Part shown: positions 1 through 10,837 of the stretch, one piece after another
How positions within the stretch are numbered: the first letter of the stretch is position 1
How the letters are laid out: each line of letters opens with the position of its first letter
Source of the DNA: Macrocybe gigantea
Lineage: Eukaryota; Basidiomycota; Agaricomycetes; Agaricales; Callistosporiaceae
Direction: 5' to 3'
Assembly: GCA_011319805.1 (NCBI GenBank)
Contig: SJRY01000189.1
Location: 1 to 40,980 of the forward strand
DNA length: 40,980 nucleotides
Program-made: the position numbers and the translations under genes
Notes under the pieces: generated by a model
What the model was told of the DNA's origin: nothing
What the model saw: the letters and a program-made list of their open reading frames with translations, nothing else
The model's database searches: none

Positions 1-108
1 AACCTAACCTAACCTAACCTAACCTAACCTAACCTAACCTAACCTAACCTAACCTAACCTAACCTAACCTAACCTAACCTAACCTAACCTAACCTAACCT
101 AACCTAAC
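1..108. repeat. Telomere, 5-nt repeat AACCT (TTAGG on the other strand)
   Basis: About 21.6 uninterrupted copies of AACCT begin at base 1. The C-rich strand runs 5'->3' into the sequence, as expected at a left chromosome end. After 108 the array decays into related text (ACGCTAAATTACG, ACGCTAAGTTACG). The unit has five bases, not the six-base TTAGGG usual in basidiomycetes. It is uniform, so either the repeat really is TTAGG or one C was lost systematically in base calling. Confidence 0.93.
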
Positions 109-1040
109 GCTAAATTACGTCGAATTACGCTAAGTTACGCTCGGGAACGGTCTCGCATCTGCGAAACCACGTGATCAAATGCATCTTATCTTGGTCACGT
201 GATTGGTGCGTGACCATCCTATCTTATCTGATAAGTTTATCAGTGCCAGAGTGGTACGAACGCCGGCGCGCCTTGGCGGCCCGGGCGGGCCGCTACGGTT
301 ACTTCGGAATAGGTAAGTCCTGTTGGTACTTGCTCCCCCCCTCGTCGGCCTGCGGTTAATCCCGTCGTCGGGCAAGGCAAGCTAAGTCGCCCGCCGTTTA
401 GTTACGGCCGGGTCTTGGGCAGGTCCGCGGGCAACTGCCCGAGGAACTGCGGCGCGAAACGTAGACCGCACGCCGGCTTAGGCTACCTTTTGGGCGTTCC
501 GATTAGTAGTTAAGCCTGACACTGATTAAACTTCGGTTAACATAGGCCAGGTTGTTCACGAGAATAGTCACAAGGCTCCTCTGCCTAATAATTATTACGC
601 TCGGGGGCCGTTTGTAGCCAATCCGCGATACGATTGGTAACGCAATGATTATTATTAGCACTACGGTGAGTCAGCTTCGCTGGGCATGCTTACTGATCAT
701 CGTCGTAGAATGAGTAATGACGGGAAAAAGGACGGTACGTTCGCACCGCTCCCGGACCGCTTACTTCAATTTACAGGAAATGGATGTCCTGACGAGCCTA
801 TAAAGGCGAAACAGGATGCAGGACTGGATCCCCAGTCACCTGTTGACATCCTGTTTTACGCTCGAGCGGACTTCAGCGGCCTCGCTGCGCTCGTTGCCGC
901 TTTTGAGATACACCCCCTAAGCTATCAATTTCAAAGCTGTACAGCAGATTGTGATAATACAGTTATATAAAGCCATATACGCTACCAGCAACCAAAGAGA
1001 TACCCGTACGAGAACAGAGGATGAGCATGGCCGAGAAGTC
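109..1040. other. Gene-free subtelomere with GATA and CACGTG motifs
   Basis: No ORF here shows family features, and the short ORFs present are compositionally random. The start (109-150) holds degenerate telomere-like text. CACGTG hexamers lie at 168-173 and 196-201. A CTTATC/GATAAG cluster lies at about 185-240, with two head-to-head sites around 223-235. A GC-rich block follows at about 260-490. No tRNA or rRNA was recognised. Confidence 0.6.
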
Positions 1041-1047
1041 ACGTGAC

Positions 1048-1079
1048 CTTCGGCATCTCGGCATGCCGAGATGCCGAAG
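1048..1079. repeat. Perfect 32-bp palindrome
   Basis: The segment from CTTCGGCATC to GATGCCGAAG equals its own reverse complement over all 32 bases, with no spacer. The flanking bases (C at 1047, C at 1080) do not pair, so the symmetry stops exactly there. A CACGTG lies just upstream at 1040-1045. It could be a cruciform-forming site, a protein-binding site or a transposon relic. Confidence 0.9.
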
Positions 1080-1167
1080 CCCGAGTTGGACCCTACCCGG
1101 GAGGCGCTACTGATAGTGGGACTTGAACTCAAGGCCTCCCATAACTATTCTATCAAGAGCGTCTTAG

Positions 1168-1360
1168 ACGCCATGGATCATGTGACTACTATGGCATCAG
1201 AAATTCATGGCCTCGCAGACGCCATTGATTTCCAGTGCCATGGCAGTCACATGATCCATGTTGCCTGCAAGGCCATGGAGCATCAGAAATCCAAGGCCTC
1301 ATAGACGCCATGGATCACATGACTGCCATGGCACCTGAAATCAATGGCATCTATGAGGCC
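1168..1360. repeat. Imperfect direct and inverted subtelomeric repeat
   Basis: GACGCCATGGATCA occurs at about 1168 and again at about 1304, each followed by similar text (TGACTRCYATGGCA, then a GCC-ending tail). Between them, 1239-1260 is the reverse complement of 1309-1330 at 20 of 22 positions. The block is therefore a short array of alternating orientation. The small ORF across it (1071-1304) is a by-product of the repeats. Confidence 0.7.
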
Positions 1361-1542
1361 ACAGATTCAAGCATGCTATGCAAGTCATCAAGTCAAATCA
1401 CAGGCGTCTAAGACGGCCACCAAAATGTGTGAGCAAATGTAAGTCAAAGTAATGGCAGGGAAGCCAAGGTAACGCAGAGTAACAGAAAGTCATGAAGCAG
1501 ACGTACTGCCAGAAAAGCTGTTTAGCAGTAAAAAGTACATGT

Positions 1543-1686
1543 TCTAGCTCATCCTAGCTACAGGAACCACTCATCCTAGCTCATCCTAGCAGTGCAAAAA
1601 GCCATCCTAGCTCATCCTAGCCATCCAAAAGGCCCATCCTAGCTCACCCTAGCAGCCAGAATTTTCCACCCTAGTCCACCCTAGCA
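1543..1686. repeat. Degenerate 10-nt tandem repeat (consensus TCATCCTAGC)
   Basis: Roughly ten copies of CATCCTAGC or CACCCTAGC, often paired as CATCCTAGCTCATCCTAG, are separated by 0-20 nt spacers. The CCTAG core resembles the CCTAA telomere unit, so this may be a degenerate interstitial or telomere-associated repeat. No coding potential is seen. Confidence 0.75.
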
Positions 1687-1689
1687 AGT

Positions 1690-2094
1690 CTTAATAACCT
1701 AAGTCCACGGGCCTCGCAGGCAGCGGACGGCAGCGGAACACGGTAGGCAGCACTGGGCCGTGGGCAGAAGGTCAATTAGCACAGGCAAAACAAAAAAATG
1801 TCGTTACTCACCTGGGAAGCAGCCCCCGCCTCTCCAGAGATGCACAAGCCGTCCAGATTGGCAACCTTGGGATGTCTGCAGAGATCCTGTCGTCCGCGTG
1901 TACCGGCCAAGGACCGGGGGAAAGGATTCTTCGCAGACGTCACGACACTTGGTTCACGTGAGCATGCTGGCTACGGAGCTTATGCAACACCTCCTTCTCC
2001 CATGACAGATCAAAAAATACGCAGTCAGTAAACCCTTCAGAATCTTAAAAGAAACATGGTGAAGCTCTGTTTCCCCTCTCCTCCTTCTCATCCA
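1690..2094. other. Non-coding spacer before the first gene
   Basis: Short ORFs occur on both strands but none has family features. A fourth CACGTG lies at 1955-1960. The 5' region of the acetyltransferase gene begins near 2040. Confidence 0.5.
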
Positions 2095-3200
2095 CCATGT
2101 TCTCGACTCTCTCTTCGTACGAATTCGCCCCGACTCTGAGTCTTGGACGCGATTTCCGCGTCGAGCAGATGAAGTACCGTATGCACGCACTCATATAATG
2201 AAGAAAACTCCCACAATTCAAGAATGCCTTCCCAGGACACGTCTTCCGCGCTGCAAAGACCTTTGTCGACGCGTCGATCGACGACCCGTTCGTGAGATAC
2301 ATCCACAACGTACATTCTACCTGTGGCGCGAACCATCTGCTCACCGAACGATCGACTGATTGCATTTGACCCAGGGCAAGCGCCCCTCGCGCGCATACAA
2401 CGCTGTACAGTGTATGATGCTCGCAACACTCATCGCACTCTCTATCCGGTCCAAGGTCGTGCTCACCGTGCGTGCGGGCAGGGCCAATATCATTGCGCAA
2501 GTATCCTTGGGCACCTCGTCAGCCTGATCTGACCTCTCTGGTTTATTTTGTATGTAGGACACCCCCAGAAGCGACTTCGGGCCCTAAAGATCCTCGTGCC
2601 CGTCTAGCGGAACGTCTGCTCGCGTTCTTAATGCGAGCCTTTCAAAAGATCCTCGGGAGCGACGTCCTCGAGCAAAAGGTTCGCTCCGACACGCTGAATT
2701 TCCGCACCCACTCACATGAACATGCAGCGCAGGAAAGAGTTCAACGAAAAGATGGCTTTCGCCGTCGCGCAGCTGTTTGGAGACAACGTGGGTAGGATGT
2801 GGTACGTCAGCAACCTTGCGACGGACCCGTCCTACCAGCGCAGGGGTTACGGCGGTGCACTCCTCGACGCCGTCAATTCGCTCGTGAGTACCCAAAGGCT
2901 GATTTGATCCACGTCGCCAGCGCGGTTGAACGTTTTTTGTGGACGGGTGGTCGGACAGGCGGAGATGACGACACAGACGGTGTGGGTGCAGTCTTCGAAC
3001 GTAGACAACACAGGGTTTTACGAGCAACACGGGTTCGTCACCGTCGGCGAAGTCGTGCTCGGCGACGAGGACCCCGAATGGCATGACGTGCCTGTCTTGA
3101 TTCGCATCGTGAGCGACTCTGCGTTCCTCTCTTGCATTTCCAAAAAAGCTGAAATGGGTTCACATAGATGGTCAGAGTGCCGGAGAGCGAAAAGGCGTAG
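2095..3200 (+). CDS. GNAT-family N-acetyltransferase
   Basis: Predicted to move an acetyl group from acetyl-CoA to an unknown small substrate. The GNAT core is clear: motif A reads NLATDPSYQRRGYGGALL (about 2812-2866) and supplies the acetyl-CoA pyrophosphate loop (R-x-x-G-x-G/A). The later conserved block is VQSSNVDNTGFYEQHGF. Likely introns are 2179-2235, 2310-2374, one ending at 2557, 2679-2727, 2884-2958 and 3109-3167. The last joins to a short exon ending MVRVPESEKA-stop at 3198-3200, typical of this fungal family. The N-terminal segment FVDASIDDPFVRYIHN also fits. One junction near 2500-2570 does not keep frame, so that exon boundary is uncertain or carries an indel. Start codon inferred from splice phase. 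It is the gene nearest the telomere. Confidence 0.72.
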
Positions 3201-3293
3201 ATTAACTGTATATTTTTCTTGGAATAAAACACTCAAGTACACGAGTCCAAATGTGGGAACATTAGGAATCGGCAGTAGTAGTCGTACACGGTA

Positions 3294-3967
3294 TCAGAGG
3301 GTGAGATTGTACTCGTATTCGTTCGGGCCGCTCTGGGCTATCCAGAGGACGGCGGCAGAGAGCATAAGCGCGAGGCTCTGCGACACGTTGGCGTACCCGT
3401 AATATTTGAATTGCTCCGGGTACCCGTTCAGGACGTACTTGAGCACGAGCAAGCTCTGAACGAAATTCAGCGTTGGAAGGATGACGACGATGAAATAACG
3501 CACACAGCTGCCCGCTAGGCCGCCGGCCATGAGCGCAAACCCAATGAACAAAAATAGACGGGCGCGCCACACTGCACGCGAGTCACCGAACCCCTCCTCG
3601 CCGCGCACGCGGTCCTTGTCAATCACGTTGATCACGAGGTAACCTAGCAGTGCGCAAAGGCCCGGTATCCAGTCAATGAACGTGACGTGCACTGGCGGCT
3701 CCTCAGCCCCCGGCTGCTGCCCCCATGGGGACTTGGCGTGCGCAGAGAGCACCGCAGCGTCGATGAACGTCCAGTTGGCGAGGGCGAACTGCGTAAGGGT
3801 GAAAGGAAGGGTTAGGAAATGCTTTGGCAAAAGCAAAGTCACGTCTGGACGTACGAGTGCGCCGGCGAGGTAGACCCGATGGTGCGTCGATGTTTCCCTA
3901 GCGAGAGGTCTGGGAACGGGTTGATACAGACCCGCCGCGGGTCGTAGTTTGCGCGCGGAAGTGACAT
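3294..3967 (-). CDS. VPS68: Vps68/UPF0220 (TMEM50-like) membrane protein
   Basis: Small four-helix membrane protein. In yeast, Vps68 works with Vps55 in late endosome-to-vacuole transport. Diagnostic stretches are HVTFIDWIPGLCALLGYLV, then VRGEEGFGDSRAVWRARLF, a helix FIGFALMAGGLAGS, and the family C-terminus EYEYNLTL. Two introns that keep frame are seen: one ends just before FALANWTFIDAA, the other lies between LAGSC and SLLVLKY. I place the start at 3967, which gives MSLPRANYDPRRVCINPFPD, a good match to family N-termini. That exon is out of frame with VYLAGAL unless one G is added to the GGG at about 3875-3877. The longer ORF up to 4229 reads through unrelated low-complexity sequence and is not preferred. 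The gene is well conserved otherwise. Confidence 0.85.
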
Positions 3968-4373
3968 CGCTCTGTCTCTGTCTGGTATTCCTAGGGTGAG
4001 TGTCTGTGTTGTAGCGGTTGGCGGGTGGAGCGTGCTGATGCGCTCGACGACGGCGACGATGGCGGGGAAGAGTCTCTGTCCCTAGCAAAGACTGGTGGTC
4101 GCAAGGAGGACGGAGAGGAACCGTGGGAACTTGGCTGTGCATCGTGCACGACGACTTGGGTCTCCACTTGAATTTCGATTCTGCGTGGAGATGAGCCAGA
4201 GGCAGCGGCTTGGGTCTGTGTCGGAGCATGGTTATTCTCCGGATTGCTGAGGATGGCTATCGCGGCGTGCAGATGACGCCTTAGTCAGTCCGTCCTTACC
4301 TCGAAAATTTTGAGAACAGCAACGCCACATCTGCAGCAGTGGCTGACGCAGCGCTTGCGCGGACATGGGCGAC

Positions 4374-4802
4374 TTAAGGGACGGGGAGGGCAAGGGCATT
4401 CACGCGTGATTTGATTTGGAGGGCCTTTTGGAGGGCGATTTCGTCGCCATCGTCGTCGTAGCTCTCGTCGTTGTCATAGTGGTCATTGTGCCCGTCGAAC
4501 CGTTGGCGGTGGGGCCAGTGGTAGCCGGAGTGGTGGAGGAGCTCCTCACTTTCTTCTTGCTCTTGCTCATCTTGCTCTTGCTCGTCTTCCTCATCTGTGC
4601 CCCCCTCCTCGCCTTCGTCTTCGCCTTCCTGCTCATTCCACTCCTCATAGTTGCTGCTGCCAATACCATCGCCGCTCCCCGCGTCTTGCTCCTCCTCTGC
4701 ACCTCGTTCGTTCACACCACTAAACATCCTGGCGTTTCCATTGCCGTTGGCGACTTCGGAGGTGTTGAGGAGTTCTCGTATTTGCGCTTTGATTCCTTGC
4801 AT
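4374..4802 (-). CDS. Hypothetical acidic low-complexity protein
   Basis: I do not recognise this protein. From the Met at 4802 it would be about 142 residues. A short N-terminal segment (MQGIKAQIRELLNTSEVANG) is followed by a Glu/Asp/Gln-rich tract (residues about 35-85, with runs such as DEQEQDEQEQEESEE), an Asp/Tyr-rich patch, and the tail DEIALQKALQIKSRVNALAL. An acidic intrinsically disordered tail suggests a chromatin, chaperone or proteasome-type partner, but this is only composition. An upstream exon is possible, since the frame is open to 4910. The hydrophobic ORF on the other strand is the antisense of the acidic tract. Confidence 0.4.
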   Translation of the reverse strand: MQGIKAQIRELLNTSEVANGNGNARMFSGVNERGAEEEQDAGSGDGIGSSNYEEWNEQEGEDEGEEGGTDEEDEQEQDEQEQEESEELLHHSGYHWPHRQRFDGHNDHYDNDESYDDDGDEIALQKALQIKSRVNALALPVP

Positions 4803-4958
4803 ACCAGTCCAGAGATGAGAAGATGATGATACTTTTAAAATTAATAAGAGGGCCACTGAATACGGTGGACCAAGAAAAGTGTCGCGCATCACTGAAAGTG
4901 TGCAACACATTCAGAGATGAGATATCCATGATAGAACAGAAAATAATTTTGTATTCAA

Positions 4959-5887
4959 TCAATCCGTCTTGATATCCTCCTGGCGTTCGAGTCTGCGCGT
5001 CGTTGCGGCCGATGCACAGAGGAGCGATACGAAGGCAAGGAGGATGCAAGCCGCCAAGCCGCCTTCGACATATCGCAGGTCTGCCAGATTGCCGATCGGA
5101 ACGTGGACGTTTAGCGCGTGCAGGTGGTGTGCATGTGGATTGGAATTAAGATCGTTCCCGCGTGATGCTAATGGTGGGATTGGGATGAGCACAAAGTCGG
5201 ATTGGTTTAAGTCGACGCTGGTGTGGGGTGAGGTTGATGGGGATGATGGTGATGCGTACGGTAGTAACGGAGACAGTAAAGAAGAGAGTTCGATGGGGAA
5301 GCATCGATTGGCAGACTCCCAGTCGGCCTGCATTGAGGCTCTTTGCGCTGAAAGCAAATTGTAAAGAAGGAAAAGTTCCAAAGTCAGACGTGTTGCTTCT
5401 TACCTATTCTAGTGCCTGTGCCGGAACGACGGCACTTCCAGGATCCCTTTGGCCAAGAAAAACTGGTGAGATGATGGTTCATCGCAGCCGTCGTCCGTTG
5501 TAGGTGCGAGCGTGATGCAGGATTATCATACCGCAGGTGCAGCGGCACGTCCATGACCAGTTCAAACTGCTCCGCCCCTCCGTCCAGCCTCGATGCGTGG
5601 GTAAGATTCGCGTCGAGGATGAGAACAGATGCCGCATTCGGTGGGAGTGCGACGATCGGGAGCTCGAGGCTCTCGGCATGGGGGCCGCCGAAAACACGGT
5701 ACCTGGTAGTGTAGAATTCACTCCGTAGTGTGAGTTCGTATGGGTCAACGAACACGAGCGGCGGAAGCATATAAGCAAGGTGGAGCGTGCATTGTTCTGA
5801 GTTTGAAGGATTGTCGAAGTATATGGTCGTTCGGAGCGTCGGATGAAAGCCCTTCGAAGGCGAGAGTATCGAGGACAAGGTGGCCAT
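4959..5887 (-). CDS. PIG-X/PBN1-like subunit of GPI mannosyltransferase I
   Basis: PIG-X (Pbn1 in yeast) is the ER-lumenal partner that stabilises the catalytic subunit PIG-M, which adds the first mannose to GPI anchors. Evidence: the N-terminal part (MATLSSILSPSKGFHPTL) leads to the family hallmark LPPLVFVDPYEL, a beta-rich lumenal region ending near VPLHLRYDNPAS, and FSWPKGSWKC, which resembles the conserved Trp-Pro...Cys block. After an intron at 5348-5403 (GTAAGA...TTTCAG) the second exon ends with one hydrophobic segment (EGGLAACILLAFVSLLC) and a short basic tail. That is the expected type I topology with a lumenal domain and a C-terminal membrane anchor. A Ser/Pro-rich loop in exon 2 is longer than usual. 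Identification rests on motifs only. Confidence 0.68.
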
Positions 5888-6081
5888 GAAAACACGGGAC
5901 GATCACATGATCGAAAGGGCGCGTCGCCAAAATCACAGGAAGGCAAGTGGGTATATTCGTTGATACAGGCAAAACTAATCACAAAGAAGAACGGAACAGA
6001 GATAATAAGTAAATGAAACAACGCTAGGCCTAGAGAAAGAAAGGTAACTTTTAAGGTCATAGATGGTATGAAAGTATATAC

Positions 6082-6942
6082 TCATAAACCCTCCAGGGGA
6101 ATAACATCGCCCGTCCAGAGCTCGTAAGCCTTGATATCAGGACGCGTCTTCGCTCTGCGCATGCCTTCCCAACACGGTCCCCTCTTATGGCGCTTGAGCG
6201 CGTCTGGCCTAGAGAGTTCGGCGTGGCAATTCGGGCAGACAGTGCTGCTGACCGTCTTGAATTTGTGTCGCCTGACATAATACATGCTTGCGTGAGCATG
6301 ACGCACGAGTAAAAGTGGAGTGGCAGTCCTTGATCGGGCAGTAGAATGCGCCGGTGTCGACGTTCTTGGGGATGGGAATACGGCGGATAGCGCGGGGCAT
6401 CCGCGCGCTCATGTCGGCATCTGCATCTGCGTTAGTCTTCTTGGAGGCAGCAGCTTTGTCAAGCTGGGACCTTTTGCTCGAGATCGGGATGGGGAACTTC
6501 GCATTGAGAAGGTAGGGACTATAGAAACAAGGCTGCTCGCACTCATCATCAGCATCACTGTCGTCGCCACTGCCGCCGTCGCGAGAAGACACGAGTACAA
6601 GGTTCCTCGCTTCAGTAATAGGGACCCTCACGCGTCGAGCAAGCTTGGATGACTTGGATTGGCAGTGACAGTGGTTGTCTTTGCCTGCGGTTTTGCTTTG
6701 CACTTTCTGATCGGAGGGTTGCGAAACTCGGCAGGCATGGGAGAGGGGCTGGACTCGACGGACGGAGGGGCAGATGGGGAGGCCATGCGTGCCTTAGGGC
6801 TCTTTGAGGGTCTAGTAGGGACAGAGTACGGTTCCGAGTCGCGCGCCTGCCGACGGATTTGGCGTGCTGCTTGAAGAGCCGCTGCACGAGTACTTCTCCT
6901 GGTAGCAGAAAATGTCAGCGCGTCGAGCTCCAAGTCTGACAT
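6082..6942 (-). CDS. C2H2-type zinc-finger protein
   Basis: The start at 6942 gives MSDLELDALTFSATRRSTRA, followed by a basic, Ser/Pro-rich, disordered region. An acidic patch (GGSGDDSDADDECEQ) then leads to two zinc-finger-like units: CPIKDC-x12-H with a following HK, and CPNC-x12-H-x4-C near the C-terminus (CHAELSRPDALKRHKRGPC). The pattern suggests a nuclear DNA- or RNA-binding protein, perhaps a transcription factor. Frame must change twice. At about 6656, adding one C to a CC run keeps the reading frame across the basic region. Between the fingers (about 6260-6300) the frame also breaks, and no plausible intron fits there. Function unknown. Confidence 0.55.
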
Positions 6943-7099
6943 GATGGGCGCAGCGTGAAAAGACGGAGAAGGAGATGGGTAAGCGGATAAGAGCGGAGAA
7001 CGAGGAGAGAGAGGAGTCGGGGCAGCAGCTGAGAAGAAAACCGAAGGGCATAGGGTGGTTGCGCGAGGATCGACCGTAGTGACGGGGCGAGCAAGGAAG

Positions 7100-7499
7100 G
7101 CGATTCTGGATTCGACGTAGGAGACGAAACGACAGAGCTCAATTCGGACAGGAGGAGCATGTCGACTTCCATGTTCGGCGTCAAGTCGTGATTTGAGTAT
7201 GAAGGACTCGGACACGCGCTGACGTTGTACTCTACTAGGGAGCTCCCGAACTGGCCTTGAGTAGAATCATGGCGGCCGATGGATTCGAGAGGTAGGTCCA
7301 ATGCAGGCAATGTCGACTTGCTGTTGATAAAGAAATTGATCATGAATGTCAATAGATCTAACACGGCGGAGCAAACGACGAACTCTGTATCACTCTCAGG
7401 AGATGAATCCGTTCCGAGTCCCTCGTCGTACTCCTTAAGGTATTCGGCCTCCATGCGTTTTAAAATCAAAGCTGCAGGTGTGTACGGAGCGAAAAGCAT
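7100..7499 (-). CDS. Possible small hypothetical protein upstream of the zinc-finger gene
   Basis: From the Met at 7499 the frame reads MLFAPYTPAALILKRMEAEY and continues through an acidic segment (EYDEGLGTDSSPESDTEF), a hydrophobic stretch (AVLDLLTFMINFFI) and a Ser/Pro-rich part. It remains open into the zinc-finger gene. Codon use looks coding-like up to about 7100, but there is no family match and no clear stop before overlap. It could equally be the leader of the zinc-finger gene. Low confidence. Confidence 0.25.
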
Positions 7500-8655
7500 C
7501 ACAAGAATGGTTGTGTGTAGAAGACAGTGGACAGGCAAGAGACTGGAAGGAAGACAAAGAGAGTGGCGATTGCGGGGTACTTTATATCTTGTGGGACGCA
7601 ACGAAACTAACAGCTTTTTGGAAGACAGCCTATTGACGCCTGTATTGGTCTGTGGGCGTAGGGGTTTGGAACACATGCGTTTGTTCGTCCTGCAACTTCT
7701 TTTTGTCCAATTTTGGGGAAACCGACACAAGATACCGAGGGCAGTGACCTTGAGAGACGCCCATTTCCGAGCCCGCGCTAAGGAGTCTGACATTCATCCG
7801 GTGCAAGTAGGACGCCGTTACGTTTCATTCGGCATGGTATGTCGCTTGGCCGTCTGTTGGTCGTTGGTTCAAAGTTGCCACGCTTCCTCAAAATGTTGAG
7901 ACGTGAGGGAGTAATCACGATAATCTGAAGCTGATCGTAGAACAAAAAAAAAGCGCTGGAGAGTCGCGGAGCTGAATTAATTGACATTTCCCCGAATCAT
8001 CTCTTGTTCGTGGAGGCGTGAGGCGAAGAGACGTAAGGGTCCAGAAGCAGATAAGAGCTGATCTGGTCGAATCATATCGAAAATTATTCCAATTTCTGAT
8101 GAGGGTCGTTACGACCCTGGCAAGCATCCGCGGCGATACAGCCTAGTCGTTGCAGCTGCTTAAGGACAATACGTGGGCAAGAGCAAAAAAAAGAGACGGT
8201 GTATTCGCCGTTTTGAGTCCAACACAAAGGCGTGTTTTAGGCGTGTTCGGAGAGGACAATCCACGAGAAAGTTCAACAACAGCTTCCCGTGAATGGCGCT
8301 GATTGACTGTAAGGGCGTGGATGGGCGGAGCACGAGATGGGAATTACGGAACTGGTAGGATCAAGAGAAGCGTCCGGTTCCGTAACCCAGGCTTGCGTAT
8401 GACTGACTCGCGACAAAGAAAGCTATTGTAGCCTTGTCATAGATTGTGGGTCCAAGTGAAAATGTGACAACAAATGCCTTGATGCAGAAACGTGAAAGGG
8501 CGCCAAATCCGGTACGACGAAGTTCACGTGATTGACTTCCTTTTCCGTCGAGTGCGTAAACTGTACACCACAACGCTCGCCGTCCCTTCAACGCACCGCG
8601 CACCCCGTCGTCGCCGTAGCACCAAACAGTCCGCGACTCTTTATCGTCCTTCGAA
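7500..8655. other. Intergenic region including the ribosomal P1 promoter
   Basis: About 1.1 kb with no ORF I would call a gene. It contains A-rich runs (7942-7950, 8185-8192). The last part (8530-8655) is pyrimidine-rich (CTTTATCGTCCTTCG just before the ATG), as is usual in ribosomal-protein gene leaders. Confidence 0.5.
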
Positions 8656-9232
8656 ATGGTGAGCGTGTAACAATTGTTGATGTCGCTACAGGCTTTAGGG
8701 GAGGAGAGAATGTGATTGGGATGGAAAATTGGGTTGGATGCGGCGTAGATGTACCGGATGACGGGTTGGAACTGACCAACTTGTTCTTTCATTATCAGGC
8801 CTCATCAGACCTTGCCGCTACATACGCCGCCCTCATCCTCGCAGACGATGGCATTGAAATCACGGTAAACTCACCAGTTGGACTGATCACTCGCTGTCAA
8901 GCCAGCTCAAAATGGTCAATTTCACAGTCAGACAAAATCATCACATTAACGAACGCTGCTCAAGTCGAGCTCGAACCTATATGGGCCTCGCTACTTGCAA
9001 AAGCCCTTGAGGGCAAAAATGTGAAGGAGCTCCTCTCCAACGTCGGTTCGGGGGTGCAGCACCCGTTGCTGCCCCTGCCGCTGCAGGTGGTGCGCCCGCT
9101 GCCGCAGAAGCACCAAAAGAAGAGAAAGAGGAGGAGCCGGCAGAAGAATCAGACGGGGATATGGTGCGATGGCCTTTCATCATGCTTTTATCTAGACTGA
9201 CACTTTTTAAGGGCTTCGGTCTGTTCGATTGA
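8656..9232 (+). CDS. RPP1: 60S acidic ribosomal stalk protein P1
   Basis: P1 pairs with P2 on P0 to form the lateral ribosomal stalk that recruits and activates translational GTPases. Exon 1 codes only for Met (8656-8658), followed by a 140-nt intron (8659-8798). Exon 2 reads [20 protein letters not shown]. After intron 8865-8927 comes [20 protein letters not shown] and [20 protein letters not shown], then an Ala-rich hinge and the acidic tail [12 protein letters not shown] 48-nt intron (9164-9211) precedes the last exon GFGLFD-stop, the universal stalk C-terminus. The frame breaks at 9050-9054: with five Gs the hinge and tail are lost, with six the whole conserved C-terminus is restored. An essential gene broken at a homopolymer suggests a sequence error. 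About 110 residues, as expected. Confidence 0.95.
9050..9054 (+). other. RPP1: Apparent -1 frameshift in the P1 gene (G5 run)
   Basis: Upstream frame reads NVGSG and downstream frame reads an Ala/Pro hinge leading to EESDGDM and GFGLFD. They are offset by one base at a run of five Gs. No usable intron lies here: the only GT...AG pair is 18 nt apart. Confidence 0.85.
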
Positions 9233-9632
9233 TTCCCCTGTCGACTTTCTCGCTCTTCATCACTACTCCTACGCGATCATTATGTAGCAGTTTTCTTTTC
9301 GTTTCAATGAAGCCAACATGACCGCACCTGACGACCGTTGTTGAGACGCCGCAGCAAGGTTACATCAATTGTTCGTACTTGCCAGTGAACAGACGAGGAT
9401 AATCGAACAATTTGCCTTCTCAACTTCTCGACGGCAACGAATCTGTCATGTAACGGTAACAATGAACTCTCATGGGAATGCATGCCTCAGCGCGTAGACT
9501 GTTGTCTTGAGAGAACGGCGGTACGAATGAAATCGAGTTGAACACAACGAGTTCGTTTCGCATGGTACATTTCTACTGGTCAGGGTGGTATAATCCGCAT
9601 ACAAAGGTACAGATACGAGCATGGTTTTAACG
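9233..9632. other. Convergent intergenic spacer (P1 / thymidylate synthase)
   Basis: About 400 bp between two convergent genes. It must hold both 3' UTRs and polyadenylation sites. No conserved element, RNA gene or repeat was recognised. Confidence 0.5.
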
Positions 9633-10649
<1,017 letters not shown>

Positions 10650-10837
10650 TCAGGTGGTGACAGAGCGTGGGAAAGGATTGCCAGCTTGTGCACTCTCTCC
10701 CGTTCAGCGCGCATGGAGGACCAGCACAAGCCAGCTTACCTCCTCCCCGTCGCTTGCCGCTTCGGTACGTCGTCCAGCTTGCTTTGCTGCGTCCTGTTTA
10801 TCGTCTGCAGTACCTCACGACCAGTGGCTCACTACTC

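Noticed and set aside
1071..1304. 77-residue ORF in the subtelomere
   Set aside because: It overlaps the palindrome and the inverted repeat block; its sequence is explained by the repeats.
1543..1686. Possible CRISPR-like array
   Set aside because: Units are 10 nt, degenerate and without uniform spacers; the organism is a fungus.
3968..4229. N-terminal extension of the Vps68 ORF
   Set aside because: Arg/His/Pro-rich read-through without family similarity; the start at 3967 in another frame gives the expected N-terminus.
4416..4826. Hydrophobic ORF on the plus strand that looks like a membrane protein
   Set aside because: It is the antisense of the Glu/Asp-rich tract: GAG/GAA codons read as CTC/TTC give artificial Leu/Phe/Val runs.
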